A stretch of DNA of 64,000 nucleotides, taken from assembly GCF_004341505.2 (NCBI RefSeq), contig NZ_SLYP02000001.1, forward strand, positions 3,062,501 to 3,126,500. Direction: 5' to 3'. The notes beneath the pieces were generated by a model. That model was not told where the DNA came from, made no database searches, and saw nothing but the letters and a program-made list of their open reading frames with translations. Both the position numbers and the translations under genes were made by a program. Of this stretch, positions 1 through 7,323 are shown one piece after another. How positions within the stretch are numbered: the stretch's first letter is position 1; every line of letters begins with the position of its first letter. Origin of the DNA: Sphingomonas sp. JUb134 (lineage in GTDB: Bacteria > Pseudomonadota > Alphaproteobacteria > Sphingomonadales > Sphingomonadaceae).

Positions 1-39
1 GGAGCACCAACACGCATCGCCGCGAAAGGAACATCCACC

Positions 40-1074
40 ATGCTGAACGTCGGGCTGATCGGTTTCGGGCTTGCGGGGCGCGCGTTTCATGCGCCGCTGA
101 TCGCCGCCACCCCCGCCCTCCGCCTCGCCGCAGTCGTCACGTCGCGTGCGCAGGAAGTGGCAGCGCTGTATCCGGAGGCTCGTGCCGTGGCCTCCGTCGA
201 CGCCCTGCTCGCGGACCCTGCGATCGATCTGGTGGTGGTGGCGACGCCGAATGACACTCATGCGCCGCTCGCCCGCGCCGCGCTGGAGGCCGGCAAGCAT
301 GTCGTCGTGGACAAGCCCTTTGCCCTCAGCGTCGAGGATGCGCGCGAACTTGCCGTGCTTGCCGTGACGCACGCGCGGATGCTCACCGTCTTCCACAACC
401 GGCGCTGGGACACGGACTTCCGCACGGTCGAGCATCTGCTGCGCGACGGCACGCTCGGCGAGGTGCACCTCGCAGAACTGCGCTGGGACCGTTTCCGTCC
501 CGCCATCAAGCAAGGCTGGCGCGAGACCCCGCACGCCGGCGCAGGATTGTTGGCCGACCTCGGCCCGCACCTCATCGACCAGGCGATCCGCCTGTTCGGC
601 GTGCCGGAGGCGGTGTCGGCGGACATCGCGATCCAGCGGGAGGCGGCGCAGGTGGACGACTATTTCGAGCTGACGCTCCACTATGGAAGCCGCCGGGTGA
701 TCCTGGGCGCCGCCTCTCTGGTCGCGGCCCCCCGCCCCCGCTTTGCGTTGCACGGAACGCTCGGCAGCTTCGTGAAATACGGCATCGATCCGCAGGAGCC
801 GGTGCTGCGCGCGGGCGGAACCCCGTCCGACCCCGGCTATGGAGTCGAGCCGGAATCCGCCTGGGGAACGCTTTTCGACGGCGAGGCCGGGGAGCGTCGC
901 CTGCGCAGTGCTGCCGGGATTTGGCCGCGCTTCTATGAACAGGCCGCGGCCGCCATCGTCGAGGGCAGCGCTCCGCCCGTCGAGCCGGAGGATGCCATCG
1001 CGGGTCTCGAATTGCTCGAACTCGCCCGGCAATCCGCATGCGAAGGACGTCGACTTCGCTTCCCCAGGCGCTGA
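40..1074 (+). CDS. Gfo/Idh/MocA family NAD(P)-dependent oxidoreductase
   Basis: The 344-residue protein has the usual length of this family. It opens with a Rossmann dinucleotide-binding motif (GFGLAGRAFHAP, residues 8-19), followed by the family pattern VVDKPFALS near residue 95, where the lysine is the usual catalytic residue. HNRRWD near 115 and DLGPHLIDQAIRLFG near 175 match the YdgJ/YvaA-like branch. Family members oxidise or reduce sugars, inositols or related polyols with NAD(P); the substrate cannot be read from the sequence. A purine-rich stretch (aaagga) lies upstream of the ATG. An IS element sits about 60 bp downstream of the stop, so the original downstream neighbour is unclear. 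Family assignment is firm, the specific reaction unknown. Confidence 0.85.
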   Translation: MLNVGLIGFGLAGRAFHAPLIAATPALRLAAVVTSRAQEVAALYPEARAVASVDALLADPAIDLVVVATPNDTHAPLARAALEAGKHVVVDKPFALSVEDARELAVLAVTHARMLTVFHNRRWDTDFRTVEHLLRDGTLGEVHLAELRWDRFRPAIKQGWRETPHAGAGLLADLGPHLIDQAIRLFGVPEAVSADIAIQREAAQVDDYFELTLHYGSRRVILGAASLVAAPRPRFALHGTLGSFVKYGIDPQEPVLRAGGTPSDPGYGVEPESAWGTLFDGEAGERRLRSAAGIWPRFYEQAAAAIVEGSAPPVEPEDAIAGLELLELARQSACEGRRLRFPRR

Positions 1075-1137
1075 TCCGAATATTTTTATCGCGGCATCCG
1101 CAACGTCCCCGATGTCTTGCCACCATTGCAGTTGCTA

Positions 1138-1155
1138 GGGTCAGGACCCATTGAT
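1138..1155 (+). repeat. Left terminal inverted repeat of the IS5-family element
   Basis: GGGTCAGGACCCATTGAT pairs with the complement of the right end at 3308-3325 with two mismatches over 18 bp. The inverted match also continues outward through GTTGCTA into the flanking DNA. Confidence 0.85.
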
Positions 1156-1197
1156 GTGATCGTCGCGATCTGATTCAGGCTCCGCGAGGAGACCGGA

Positions 1198-1524
1198 ATG
1201 AGTGACCTGTTTTGGCTGACGGATGAGCAGATTGAGCGGCTGCGGCCGTTCTTTCCCAAGAGCCACGGCCGGCCGCGGGTGGATGACCGACGGGTTCTGA
1301 GCGGCATCGTCTTCGTCAACCGCAATGGGCTGCGCTGGCGAGATGCGCCCAGCGCCTATGGGCCACACAAGACGCTCTACAACCGATGGAAGCGCTGGGG
1401 TGAGGCAGGCGTGTTCACGCGGATGATGGAAGGGTTGGCGGCGGCAGGCGCCGAGCCGAAGACGGTTATGATCGACGCCACCTACCTGAAGGCGCACCGC
1501 ACGGCATCGAGCCTGCGGGTAAAA
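1198..1524 (+). pseudogene. IS5-family transposase, N-terminal fragment
   Basis: The ATG at 1198 is preceded by a gaggaga purine stretch. The 109 codons up to 1524 carry the DUF4096-like N-terminal region (LTDEQIERLRPFFP, RNGLRWRDAP, NRWKRWGEAGVF) and the first part of the DDE domain with the IDATYLKAHRTA motif, whose aspartate is the first catalytic acid. The reading frame then runs into the inserted IS110-type element and ends at 1650 after about 40 foreign residues. The missing C-terminal part resumes in the compatible frame at 2877 (LRVK joined to KGGLGRLIGRTKGG), so this is one gene split by transposition. Confidence 0.9.
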
Positions 1525-1776
1525 CGTATGGCTCGCCCCGTCGGCAAGCGGTTTGTGTCTGATGTTCTGAGCAGTCTGCGAAAACGTATCCGGCCTTCCA
1601 ACACGAGGTTGTTGGCCAAGATGGAGATCCGCGCGTCCTGGTCCTCATAAAGGGGCCGGCATCGAGTGCCATTTTTAGCCATAGGGTTCCGGGACACCGG
1701 TCGACTGTCAGGCCATCTTTCACTCACCTCCCGCAGACATCATTTAGCTGGCGCAAGGCGCGCCGGCCGAGCTTGT
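1525..1776 (-). ncRNA. Predicted guide RNA (seekRNA/bridge RNA) region of the IS1111-type element
   Basis: IS110/IS1111 elements are known to encode a guide RNA in their longer non-coding segment; in the IS1111 group it lies 3' of the transposase on the same strand, which is this interval. The interval contains AAAACGTAT at 1581-1589, identical to the left junction (1521-1529), and CATAAAGGGG at 1646-1655, identical to the right junction (2873-2882). Both repeats span element and target bases. The exact RNA ends and fold were not determined. The existence of an RNA is inferred from family layout and these matches. Confidence 0.55.
1528..1539. repeat. Subterminal inverted repeat, left copy, of the IS1111-type element
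   Basis: ATGGCTCGCCCC is the exact complement of GGGGCGAGCCAT at 2860-2871. It sits a few bases inside the element end, as in IS1111-group elements; classical IS110 elements usually lack such repeats. Confidence 0.8.
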
Positions 1777-2802
1777 TCAGGCTGCTTGTGCAACCGGATC
1801 GTAGGTGCGCTCGTGTCGCAGCAGCGCCCACACGATACGCGCCATCTTGGCGGCCAATGCCACCACGACGGTGTTGTGATGAGAACGTGAGAGGAGACCG
1901 CGCAGCCAGGCGCCAAGTCGCGTATCGCTCTTGCTCATGACCGGCAGGGACGCACGCGCACCTTGGATCAGGTTCTTGCGCAGGTAACGGCTCCCACGTT
2001 TGGTGATACCGAGCAACCGCGGCTTGCCTCCGGTCGTTGCCTGCCGCGGCACCAAGCCCAGCCATGCGGCAAGGTCGCGCCCGCGCCCGAAGGTCCGGGC
2101 ATCCCCGATCGCTGCCACCAGCGCAGTGGCATTAAGCGCACCGATGCCGGGAATGGTCAGCAATCGCCGTGTCCGTTCATCCGCCCGAGCCGCATCGGTG
2201 AACTCGGCATCGAGATCTGCGATCCGTTCGTCGAGCGCGCTCCAGCGCAGGCGCATGTCGCTCACCAGCCGGTGAATGCGGGAGCCGAGTACCGGTTCGT
2301 CACCATCCAGCATCTCACCCAGCCGAAGGGCAAGCTTTGCACGCCCCTGTGGGACGATGTAACCGCGTTCGAGGAGGAGGCTCCTGATCTGGTTCATCAG
2401 GGAGGTGCGGTCTCCGACAAGCTGGTCACGGATACGATGGAGCGTCTGCATGTCGAGTTGCTCCTCGGTCTTTAGCTCGACAAACCGCATAGTCGGCCGT
2501 GTCGCCGCCTCGGCGATCGCCTCGGCATCACGATCATCGTTTTTCTGCGCCTTGACGTAAGGGCGGACGTATTCCGGCGACATCAATCGTACCGCATGGC
2601 CTTGTCGCGCCAAGGCACGTCCCATGTGATGCGCACCGCAGCAGGCCTCCATCGCCACAACGCAGGCCGGCAAGGTCGCCGCGTAGGTGATGACTGTCTC
2701 GCGCCGCATTCGTCGGCGGACGACAACCTTGCCAATTGCGTCCAGCCCAACCACGCTGCAGCTGTTCTTGCCAAGATCGATCCCGAGCACAGAAATGTCC
2801 AT
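1777..2802 (-). CDS. IS110-family transposase (DEDD recombinase)
   Basis: The 341-residue protein has both domains of IS110 transposases. The N-terminal RuvC-like DEDD domain shows GIDLGKN (first Asp), AMEACCGAHH (Glu) and KNDDRDAEAIAEA (Asp pair). The C-terminal Tnp_IS116/IS110/IS902 domain shows the helix-hairpin-helix-like LLTIPGIGALNATALVAAIGD and the conserved AAWLGLVPRQATTGGK, ITKRGSRYLRK segment containing the catalytic serine. The ATG at 2802 is chosen because AAGGAG lies about nine bases upstream and the next in-frame start would lie in the inverted repeat. The gene looks intact, so the element may still be active. It acts with a guide RNA in characterised relatives. Confidence 0.93.
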   Translation of the reverse strand: MDISVLGIDLGKNSCSVVGLDAIGKVVVRRRMRRETVITYAATLPACVVAMEACCGAHHMGRALARQGHAVRLMSPEYVRPYVKAQKNDDRDAEAIAEAATRPTMRFVELKTEEQLDMQTLHRIRDQLVGDRTSLMNQIRSLLLERGYIVPQGRAKLALRLGEMLDGDEPVLGSRIHRLVSDMRLRWSALDERIADLDAEFTDAARADERTRRLLTIPGIGALNATALVAAIGDARTFGRGRDLAAWLGLVPRQATTGGKPRLLGITKRGSRYLRKNLIQGARASLPVMSKSDTRLGAWLRGLLSRSHHNTVVVALAAKMARIVWALLRHERTYDPVAQAA

Positions 2803-2859
2803 GACCTTCGCTCCTTCCGCAAACGACCCGCTGTCGTGAAGCAACAACGGTTCAGATAA

Positions 2860-2871
2860 GGGGCGAGCCAT
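2860..2871. repeat. Subterminal inverted repeat, right copy, of the IS1111-type element
   Basis: GGGGCGAGCCAT is the exact complement of the copy at 1528-1539. It lies upstream of the transposase start on the minus strand, a few bases from the right junction. Confidence 0.8.
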
Positions 2872-2876
2872 CCATA

Positions 2877-3308
2877 AAGGGGGGCCTTGGCCGCCTGATC
2901 GGACGCACCAAGGGCGGCATGAACACCAAGCTCCATGCCGTAGCCGATGCGAACGGACGCCCCTTGAGCTTCTTTATGACCGCCGGGCAGGTCAGCGATT
3001 ACACCGGGGCGGCCGCGTTGCTGGACGACCTGCCGAAGGCTCAGTGGCTGCTAGGTGACCGCGGCTACGACGCCGACTGGTTCAGGGATGCGCTCCAGGC
3101 CAAGGGCATCCAACCCTGCATCCCAGGGCGGCGGTCCCGCAACGAGCCGGTCAGGTACGACAAGCGCCGCTATCGACGCCGCAGCCGCATCGAGATCATG
3201 TTCGGCCGCCTCAAGGACTGGCGACGCGTCGCAACCCGCTACGACCGCTGCCCGACCGCCTTCTTCTCCGCCATCGCCCTCGCTGCCACCGTCATCTTCT
3301 GGCTGTAA
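2877..3308 (+). pseudogene. IS5-family transposase, C-terminal fragment
   Basis: This 143-codon piece continues the transposase interrupted at 1524. It carries the rest of the DDE domain: GGMNTKLHAVADANGRPL, then WLLGDRGYDADWFRDAL with the second catalytic Asp, and the RRRSRIEIMFGRLKDWRRVATRYDR region with the catalytic Glu. The stop codon TAA at 3306-3308 meets the right terminal repeat. An internal ATG at 2919 could start a truncated product, but it would lack the first catalytic Asp and the DNA-binding part, so it is unlikely to function. Confidence 0.88.
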
Positions 3309-3325
3309 TCAACGAGTCCTGACCC
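3308..3325 (-). repeat. Right terminal inverted repeat of the IS5-family element
   Basis: Its complement matches the left end at 1138-1155 at 16 of 18 positions. It overlaps the last base of the transposase stop codon. CTAGCAAC follows at 3325-3332 and mirrors GTTGCTAG at 1131-1138. Confidence 0.85.
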
Positions 3326-3332
3326 TAGCAAC

Positions 3333-3647
3333 CGGGCAAGCAGCAGCCTCACTACCGAGGCTCAAAGTGACTTTATCGGCCATGCACGTCCGTTCGGATG
3401 CTTGGCCGCCCTCTATTACCCAATACGGTAACTTACGTTTCGCGGAGGAAGTGCGACTCGCCACTGTTAATCACGAATAAATCCTTGCTTTGTATGGATC
3501 CGGAGGTGCTTCGCCCGACTCGGCACACACGCGATGCTGATCCGGTACTTTGGCTCCGAAGCCGCAAGGTGTGGCTGGCAACACCCTGGAAAGTTGACGC
3601 GCTGCACGGAAAGTCCCAAGTGCGCGCCGATGAACGGAGGAATGAAG
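3333..3647. other. Intergenic region upstream of mucR
   Basis: About 315 bp with no supported gene. It is visibly more AT-rich than its surroundings around 3400-3500. A short inverted repeat TTACC-CAATAC-GGTAA lies at 3416-3431. GGAGG at 3636-3640 is the mucR ribosome site. MucR/Ros proteins are known to bind AT-rich promoter DNA including their own, so the AT-rich part is a candidate control region, but no specific operator or promoter could be proven by eye. Confidence 0.5.
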
Positions 3648-4160
3648 ATGGCCGAAGACGTTTCCGAGTTGAATGCGGTGGAACTCGCAACCGAGCTCAC
3701 CATCGCCTGGCTCAACAATGCGAACAACCGCGTGTCGGCCGAAGATGTGCCGACCTTCCTGCAGACGATGCACGCGACCGTGGTTGGGCTGAGCGGCGGC
3801 GCATCTTCGGAACCGGTCGAGACGGCCCCGACGGAAGATTACACGCCCGCCGTCTCGGTGCGGAAGTCGCTCGCGTCGAAGGACCACATCATTTCGATGA
3901 TCGACGGCAAGCCGTACAAGACCCTGCGCCGCCATCTGGCAGGGCACGGACTGACCCCGGAACAGTATCGCGAGCGCTACAATCTGAAGTCCGACTATCC
4001 GATGGTCGCGGAGAATTATTCGCAGAGCCGCCGCGACATGGCCAAGCGCATCGGGCTCGGCCGCAAGCCGCGCACCGGTGGCGACGATGCGACCGCCGCA
4101 GAGGCGCCTGCCGCCCCGAAGCGCCGTGGCCGCAAGCCCAAGGACGCGACCGCCGAGTGA
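3648..4160 (+). CDS. MucR/Ros-family transcriptional regulator lacking cysteines
   Basis: The 170-residue protein has the MucR family pattern: SVRKSLASKDHIISMIDGK, YKTLRRHLAGHGLTPEQYRERY and DYPMVAENYSQSRRDMAKRIGLGRK (about residues 82-146). In Ros/MucR the finger normally starts with one or two cysteines (CLEC or CLED); here the position reads ISMID and the protein has no cysteine at all, so a Cys2His2 zinc site cannot form, although the two histidines of RRHLAGH remain. The tail KRRGRKPK resembles an AT-hook. The ATG at 3648 is chosen because GGAGG ends seven bases upstream; the ATG at 3642 is too close. Family members control exopolysaccharide, motility and the cell cycle. Confidence 0.88.
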   Translation: MAEDVSELNAVELATELTIAWLNNANNRVSAEDVPTFLQTMHATVVGLSGGASSEPVETAPTEDYTPAVSVRKSLASKDHIISMIDGKPYKTLRRHLAGHGLTPEQYRERYNLKSDYPMVAENYSQSRRDMAKRIGLGRKPRTGGDDATAAEAPAAPKRRGRKPKDATAE

Positions 4161-4164
4161 TCCT

Positions 4165-4761
4165 TCAACCCTGGGCCAGCGCCGCCGCGCGCCGGCCCAG
4201 GGCCGACAGGCTGCGGAAGGTGACCGACCAGCGCGTGCGCTCCATCGCCGCGATGCCGTGCTCCCACGCGTGCCGCGCCTCGCCGGAAAGATGGTAGATC
4301 GATCGCGGTGCAAGCGTCAGGCTGCGGCGCTCGAAGCCGGTGTCGGTGCGCCGCCGCAGGCGCAGGACGGCCGGCTCTCCCAGCGAAATGCCCACGACAT
4401 GCTCGAACATCGGCCGGTCGCGGTGCCAGCCGATCCCCGCCCCCGGGTCGTAGCGGATGAGCAGCGCCTGCTCGAGCTCGGCCGCCGGCATCCCCGCGAA
4501 CGCCGCCGCGCGCTCCCGCAAAGGCCCCCGGAACGCCGGGATCTCCACCCCCGGCGCGATCCGTCCCCGATCGAAGTCATAGCTCCAGCCGAACGACGTG
4601 GTCAGCCGCTTGCCCGTCCACCCCTGGAAGCGGAACGGCGTCAGCTCGCACGCGTCGATCGCCGCCACGAGCGCTGCCTCCTCAGGCGCATCGAGCACCT
4701 CTTCGCCATAGGAGAGGCCCGGCAGCAGCGGGGTTCCGAACAGGTCTAGCTGGGCGGCCAT
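4165..4761 (-). CDS. AlkB-like alpha-ketoglutarate-dependent dioxygenase
   Basis: This is a 198-residue 2OG-Fe(II) oxygenase. The iron ligands are visible as HRD in GIGWHRDRPMF (residues about 122-132) and the distal His in HAWEHGI. The 2-oxoglutarate-binding arginine region is RWSVTFRSL near the C-terminus. YDFDRGRI and LLIRYDPGAGIGWH match AlkB relatives that repair alkylated DNA or RNA bases by oxidative demethylation. The substrate (nucleic acid or other) is not shown by sequence. The gene converges on mucR with only four bases between the stops and is divergent from the first cheW gene, 88 bp away. Confidence 0.85.
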   Translation of the reverse strand: MAAQLDLFGTPLLPGLSYGEEVLDAPEEAALVAAIDACELTPFRFQGWTGKRLTTSFGWSYDFDRGRIAPGVEIPAFRGPLRERAAAFAGMPAAELEQALLIRYDPGAGIGWHRDRPMFEHVVGISLGEPAVLRLRRRTDTGFERRSLTLAPRSIYHLSGEARHAWEHGIAAMERTRWSVTFRSLSALGRRAAALAQG

Positions 4762-4849
4762 GTCGTTCCAGATAGGAAGCGGGCACCTCCCCCGAAAGAC
4801 GCGCGTGGCGGGGAGACGGGCCGGAAAGCCCGCGTTATAGAAGCCCGCG

Positions 4850-5353
4850 ATGCCCAATCGTGCCCCCGATCCGCTGCTGCTGTTTCGTGCCGGTGACCAC
4901 CGGCTCGCGCTCCCGGCGCGGGACGTGCGCGAGGTGCTGCCGCTGCTTCCGATCGCGCGGCCGCCGACCCTGCCCCGCCCCCTCGCCGGCTTCGTCGACG
5001 TCCGGGGCGAGACGCTGCCCGTCCTGGCACCCGCACTTCTGTTCGACGGCGGCATTGCCTTGGGCACCTTGGACCTGTTCTCCCATCTGATCCGGCCGCA
5101 CGGGCCTGCTGCCACCATGCCGTGCCTGCTGGTCGATCGCGTCGAGGACATGGTCACCCCCGATGCCGACGCCATCCGCCCGGTGGAGGCCGAGGCGAGC
5201 CACAATGGCGCGATCCTGGCCGAGGTGACGCTGCCCGACGGCCCCGCACACCTGTTGTCGCTCGCCCGGCTGCTCAGCGAAGCGGAACGCGAGCGGCTGG
5301 CGGCCCTAGCAGCGCAGGCGGAGGCGCGCGCCGCCGATTGGGCGATCGGGTGA
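4850..5353 (+). CDS. CheW-like adaptor protein (WspB position)
   Basis: This 167-residue protein is a single CheW domain: LLLFRAGDHRLALPARDVREVLPL at the start, GFVDVRGETLPVLAPALLF in the middle and CLLVDRVEDMVTP further on. CheW proteins tie a chemoreceptor to the CheA kinase in cytoplasmic arrays. It is the first gene of an eight-gene chemosensory operon and its TGA overlaps the GTG of the cheR gene. Two CheW genes flanking a CheR-TPR gene is the arrangement of wspB-wspC-wspD in Pseudomonas. Confidence 0.85.
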   Translation: MPNRAPDPLLLFRAGDHRLALPARDVREVLPLLPIARPPTLPRPLAGFVDVRGETLPVLAPALLFDGGIALGTLDLFSHLIRPHGPAATMPCLLVDRVEDMVTPDADAIRPVEAEASHNGAILAEVTLPDGPAHLLSLARLLSEAERERLAALAAQAEARAADWAIG

Positions 5354-6786
5354 GCCTGGCCGCGCAGCGCCACGCGCTGCCGTCTGCGCCGGTCGACGAT
5401 CCCGCCTTTGCCGGCATCAAGGCGCGGATCGTCGAGCGCACCGGCCACCATTACTACGTCGACAAGGACGACCAGCTGTTCGAGCACATCGCGCGCCGCA
5501 TGGCCGCGAACGGCATCGACGCGCTGGCGGACTATGCCGCCCGGCTGGCGGACCCGATCGCGGCGGCCGCGGAATGGCGCGCGCTCGAAAGCGCGATCAC
5601 GATCAACGAGACCTTCTTCTTCCGCTTCGCCGAACAGTTCGACGTGCTGCGCCGCTGCGTGCTGCCGAAGCTGCTGCGGGAACGGCGGGCGAAGCGCCAG
5701 CTGCGCGTGTGGAGCGTCGGCTGCTCGACCGGGGCAGAGGCCCACTCGGTATCGATCCTGCTGCGCGACCTGCTTGGAGACGCAGTCTCCGACTGGAAGA
5801 TCGGCATCACCGGCACCGACATCGACGATGCCGCGATCGCCGCCGCGCGCGAGGCGCGCTACACGTCGTGGGCATTGCGTACCCTGGGAGAGGCGGAACG
5901 CGAGCGGCTGTTCGATCGCGAAGGCGACCGCTGGCGGCTGAAGGCGCGCTATCGCGGTCTCGCCCGCTTCGAACACGCCAACATGATGGCGCTGCTGGAC
6001 GATGACGCGCCGCTGCAGTTCAGCGAGTTCGACATCATCCTGTGCCGCAACGTCCTGATCTATTTCCGCAGCGACGTCGCCAAGCAGCTGGTCGGCGCGC
6101 TGGTGCGCCGGCTCGCGCCCACCGGGCTGCTGTTCATCGGCCATGCCGAGCCGAACCCGGAGTTCGCGGACGTCGCACGTCCGGTGCTGGTCGATGGTGT
6201 CCTTGCATATGCGCGGCTCGACGCGCCTGCGGAGCTCCCCGTCGCTGCGCCCGCACCGCCGCCCTCTCCGCCGGCATCCCCTGCCCCGCCGCGCGTCGCG
6301 CCGTCCAGGCCGGCCGCCCCGCCCAGGGCCGCGCCCGCCGCAACCCCGGCTCCACCGCCTGCCGCGCCCCCGCCCGCACCGCCAGCGCCAAAGCCCGCCG
6401 CCGCCGGAGAAGTGCGCACCGCGCTGTCCCGCGGCGACGCGAGCCAGGCACTCGAACTGGCGGAGCAGGAGGCGCTCGCCACGCCGCGCGACCCGGTCGC
6501 CCACTACCTCGCAGCGCTCGGCGCCCTCGCGCTTGGAGACGGGGTTCGTGCAGAGCGGGGATTTCGCAGCGCGCTATATCTCGATAACGGGTTCGCGATG
6601 GCGCATTATCTGCTTGGCCGACATCTCCTGGCGCATGGGCGCGACGCCGAGGGCAACCGCGCGCTCCGCAATGCCGCGCGCGCAGCCGCCGGGATGGCGA
6701 ACGACGCCGAGTTGCCGGAGGGCGACGGCATGACCGCAGGTAGCCTCGTCGCCGCCGTCCGCGCCACCCTCGGGGGCGCCGCATGA
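5350..6786 (+). CDS. CheR methyltransferase with C-terminal TPR region (WspC-like)
   Basis: The 478-residue protein adds methyl groups from S-adenosylmethionine to receptor glutamates. The N-terminal CheR domain is followed by NETFFFRFAEQFDVL near residue 87, the SAM-binding motif VWSVGCSTGAEAHS near 120, and CRNVLIYF near 236. A proline/alanine-rich linker covers about residues 293-352, and the last 120 residues carry TPR-like helices (DPVAHYLAALGALALGD, GFAMAHYLLGRHLLAHGR). CheR-TPR fusions are typical of Wsp and Frz systems rather than flagellar chemotaxis. The GTG start at 5350 overlaps the preceding stop; longer upstream frames would run antiparallel to nothing known and lie inside cheW. 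No pentapeptide-tethering site is apparent in the receptor. Confidence 0.88.
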   Translation: MSLAAQRHALPSAPVDDPAFAGIKARIVERTGHHYYVDKDDQLFEHIARRMAANGIDALADYAARLADPIAAAAEWRALESAITINETFFFRFAEQFDVLRRCVLPKLLRERRAKRQLRVWSVGCSTGAEAHSVSILLRDLLGDAVSDWKIGITGTDIDDAAIAAAREARYTSWALRTLGEAERERLFDREGDRWRLKARYRGLARFEHANMMALLDDDAPLQFSEFDIILCRNVLIYFRSDVAKQLVGALVRRLAPTGLLFIGHAEPNPEFADVARPVLVDGVLAYARLDAPAELPVAAPAPPPSPPASPAPPRVAPSRPAAPPRAAPAATPAPPPAAPPPAPPAPKPAAAGEVRTALSRGDASQALELAEQEALATPRDPVAHYLAALGALALGDGVRAERGFRSALYLDNGFAMAHYLLGRHLLAHGRDAEGNRALRNAARAAAGMANDAELPEGDGMTAGSLVAAVRATLGGAA

Positions 6787-7319
6787 GCATGCCGGGAGAC
6801 GTCCGGGTCGCAGCGCCCTTCCTCGATGCAGAGGCCGTCGCAGCCGTGCTCGCGGAGCGCCAGCGCGCGCTCGCCCCGCCCGAGGCAGCCGACCAGCGCA
6901 GCCGCATCCGCGTCCTCACCTGGACCCTGGGCGAGGAAACCTATGCGACCCCGCTCGCGGACCTCTTCGAGGTGGCGGCGATCCCGCGCGTCACCGCGGT
7001 TCCGGGCGCGCCTGCCGCCCTGGTGGGGCTGATCGCGTGGCGGGGCGCCGTCCTCAACCTCTTCGATCCGGCCGTGGCGTTCCGCCTGGCCGCCCCCGAG
7101 GAGCCCGGCCGCGCGATGCTGGTGCTGCGCCATGCGGCGCCGCGCATCGCCCTCCAGGTCTCCGCCATCACCGCCGCCGCCGCCGTCGTCGATCCCGGCG
7201 CCACGGGCGGCGAGGCATTGACGCGCTTCGTCGAAGCGGACGGTGGCCAGCGTCTGGCCGTCGTGAACACTGCGCTGCTGATCCAGCGGCTCCTCGCCCG
7301 TCCCCTGCAGGAAGGATAA
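6783..7319 (+). CDS. CheW-like adaptor protein (WspD position)
   Basis: This is a 178-residue CheW protein. A roughly 45-residue N-terminal extension precedes the CheW fold, which starts at IRVLTWTLGEETYATPLADLFEVAAIP and continues through ALVGLIAWRGAVLNLFDPAVAF. The ATG overlaps the cheR stop by four bases (ATGA), indicating translational coupling. The receptor gene follows four bases after its stop. A second, distinct CheW in the same operon suggests separate adaptor roles, as proposed for WspB and WspD. Confidence 0.85.
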   Translation: MSMPGDVRVAAPFLDAEAVAAVLAERQRALAPPEAADQRSRIRVLTWTLGEETYATPLADLFEVAAIPRVTAVPGAPAALVGLIAWRGAVLNLFDPAVAFRLAAPEEPGRAMLVLRHAAPRIALQVSAITAAAAVVDPGATGGEALTRFVEADGGQRLAVVNTALLIQRLLARPLQEG

Positions 7320-7323
7320 AGCC

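Larger units (their letters stand above)
1525..2876 (-). mobile_element. IS110-family (IS1111-type) insertion sequence
   Basis: The borders are set by the interruption of the IS5 transposase frame: codon AAA ends at 1524 and codon AAG resumes at 2877, so one or two A residues at the edges are ambiguous. The element is about 1352 bp with one transposase on the minus strand. Twelve-bp subterminal inverted repeats lie at 1528-1539 and 2860-2871. The long non-coding stretch (about 250 bp) lies downstream of the transposase and only about 74 bp lie upstream. Subterminal repeats plus downstream non-coding DNA are the layout described for the IS1111 group. No target duplication is evident, as expected for IS110 relatives. 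Confidence 0.87.
1138..3325 (+). mobile_element. IS5-family insertion sequence, interrupted by a second IS
   Basis: Near-perfect terminal inverted repeats bound this element at 1138-1155 and 3308-3325. Removing the inserted IS110-type element (1525-2876) leaves about 836 bp with one transposase frame of about 252 residues, a normal size for small IS5-family elements. CTAG occurs at both outer edges (1135-1138 and 3325-3328), which would fit a YTAR-type or TA target duplication; whether the outer bases belong to the repeat or the duplication cannot be settled here. The element lies between the Gfo/Idh gene and mucR and does not break either. Because its transposase is split, it is probably immobile on its own. 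Confidence 0.88.

Noticed and set aside
40..1074. Disruption of the Gfo/Idh gene by the nearby IS
   Set aside because: The protein is full length with conserved motifs, and the IS begins about 60 bp after the stop codon.
4762..6504. Long minus-strand open frame upstream of and continuous with the alkB frame
   Set aside because: It runs antisense to the cheW and cheR genes, has low-complexity arginine/glycine-rich sequence, and the dioxygenase similarity begins only at the ATG at 4761.
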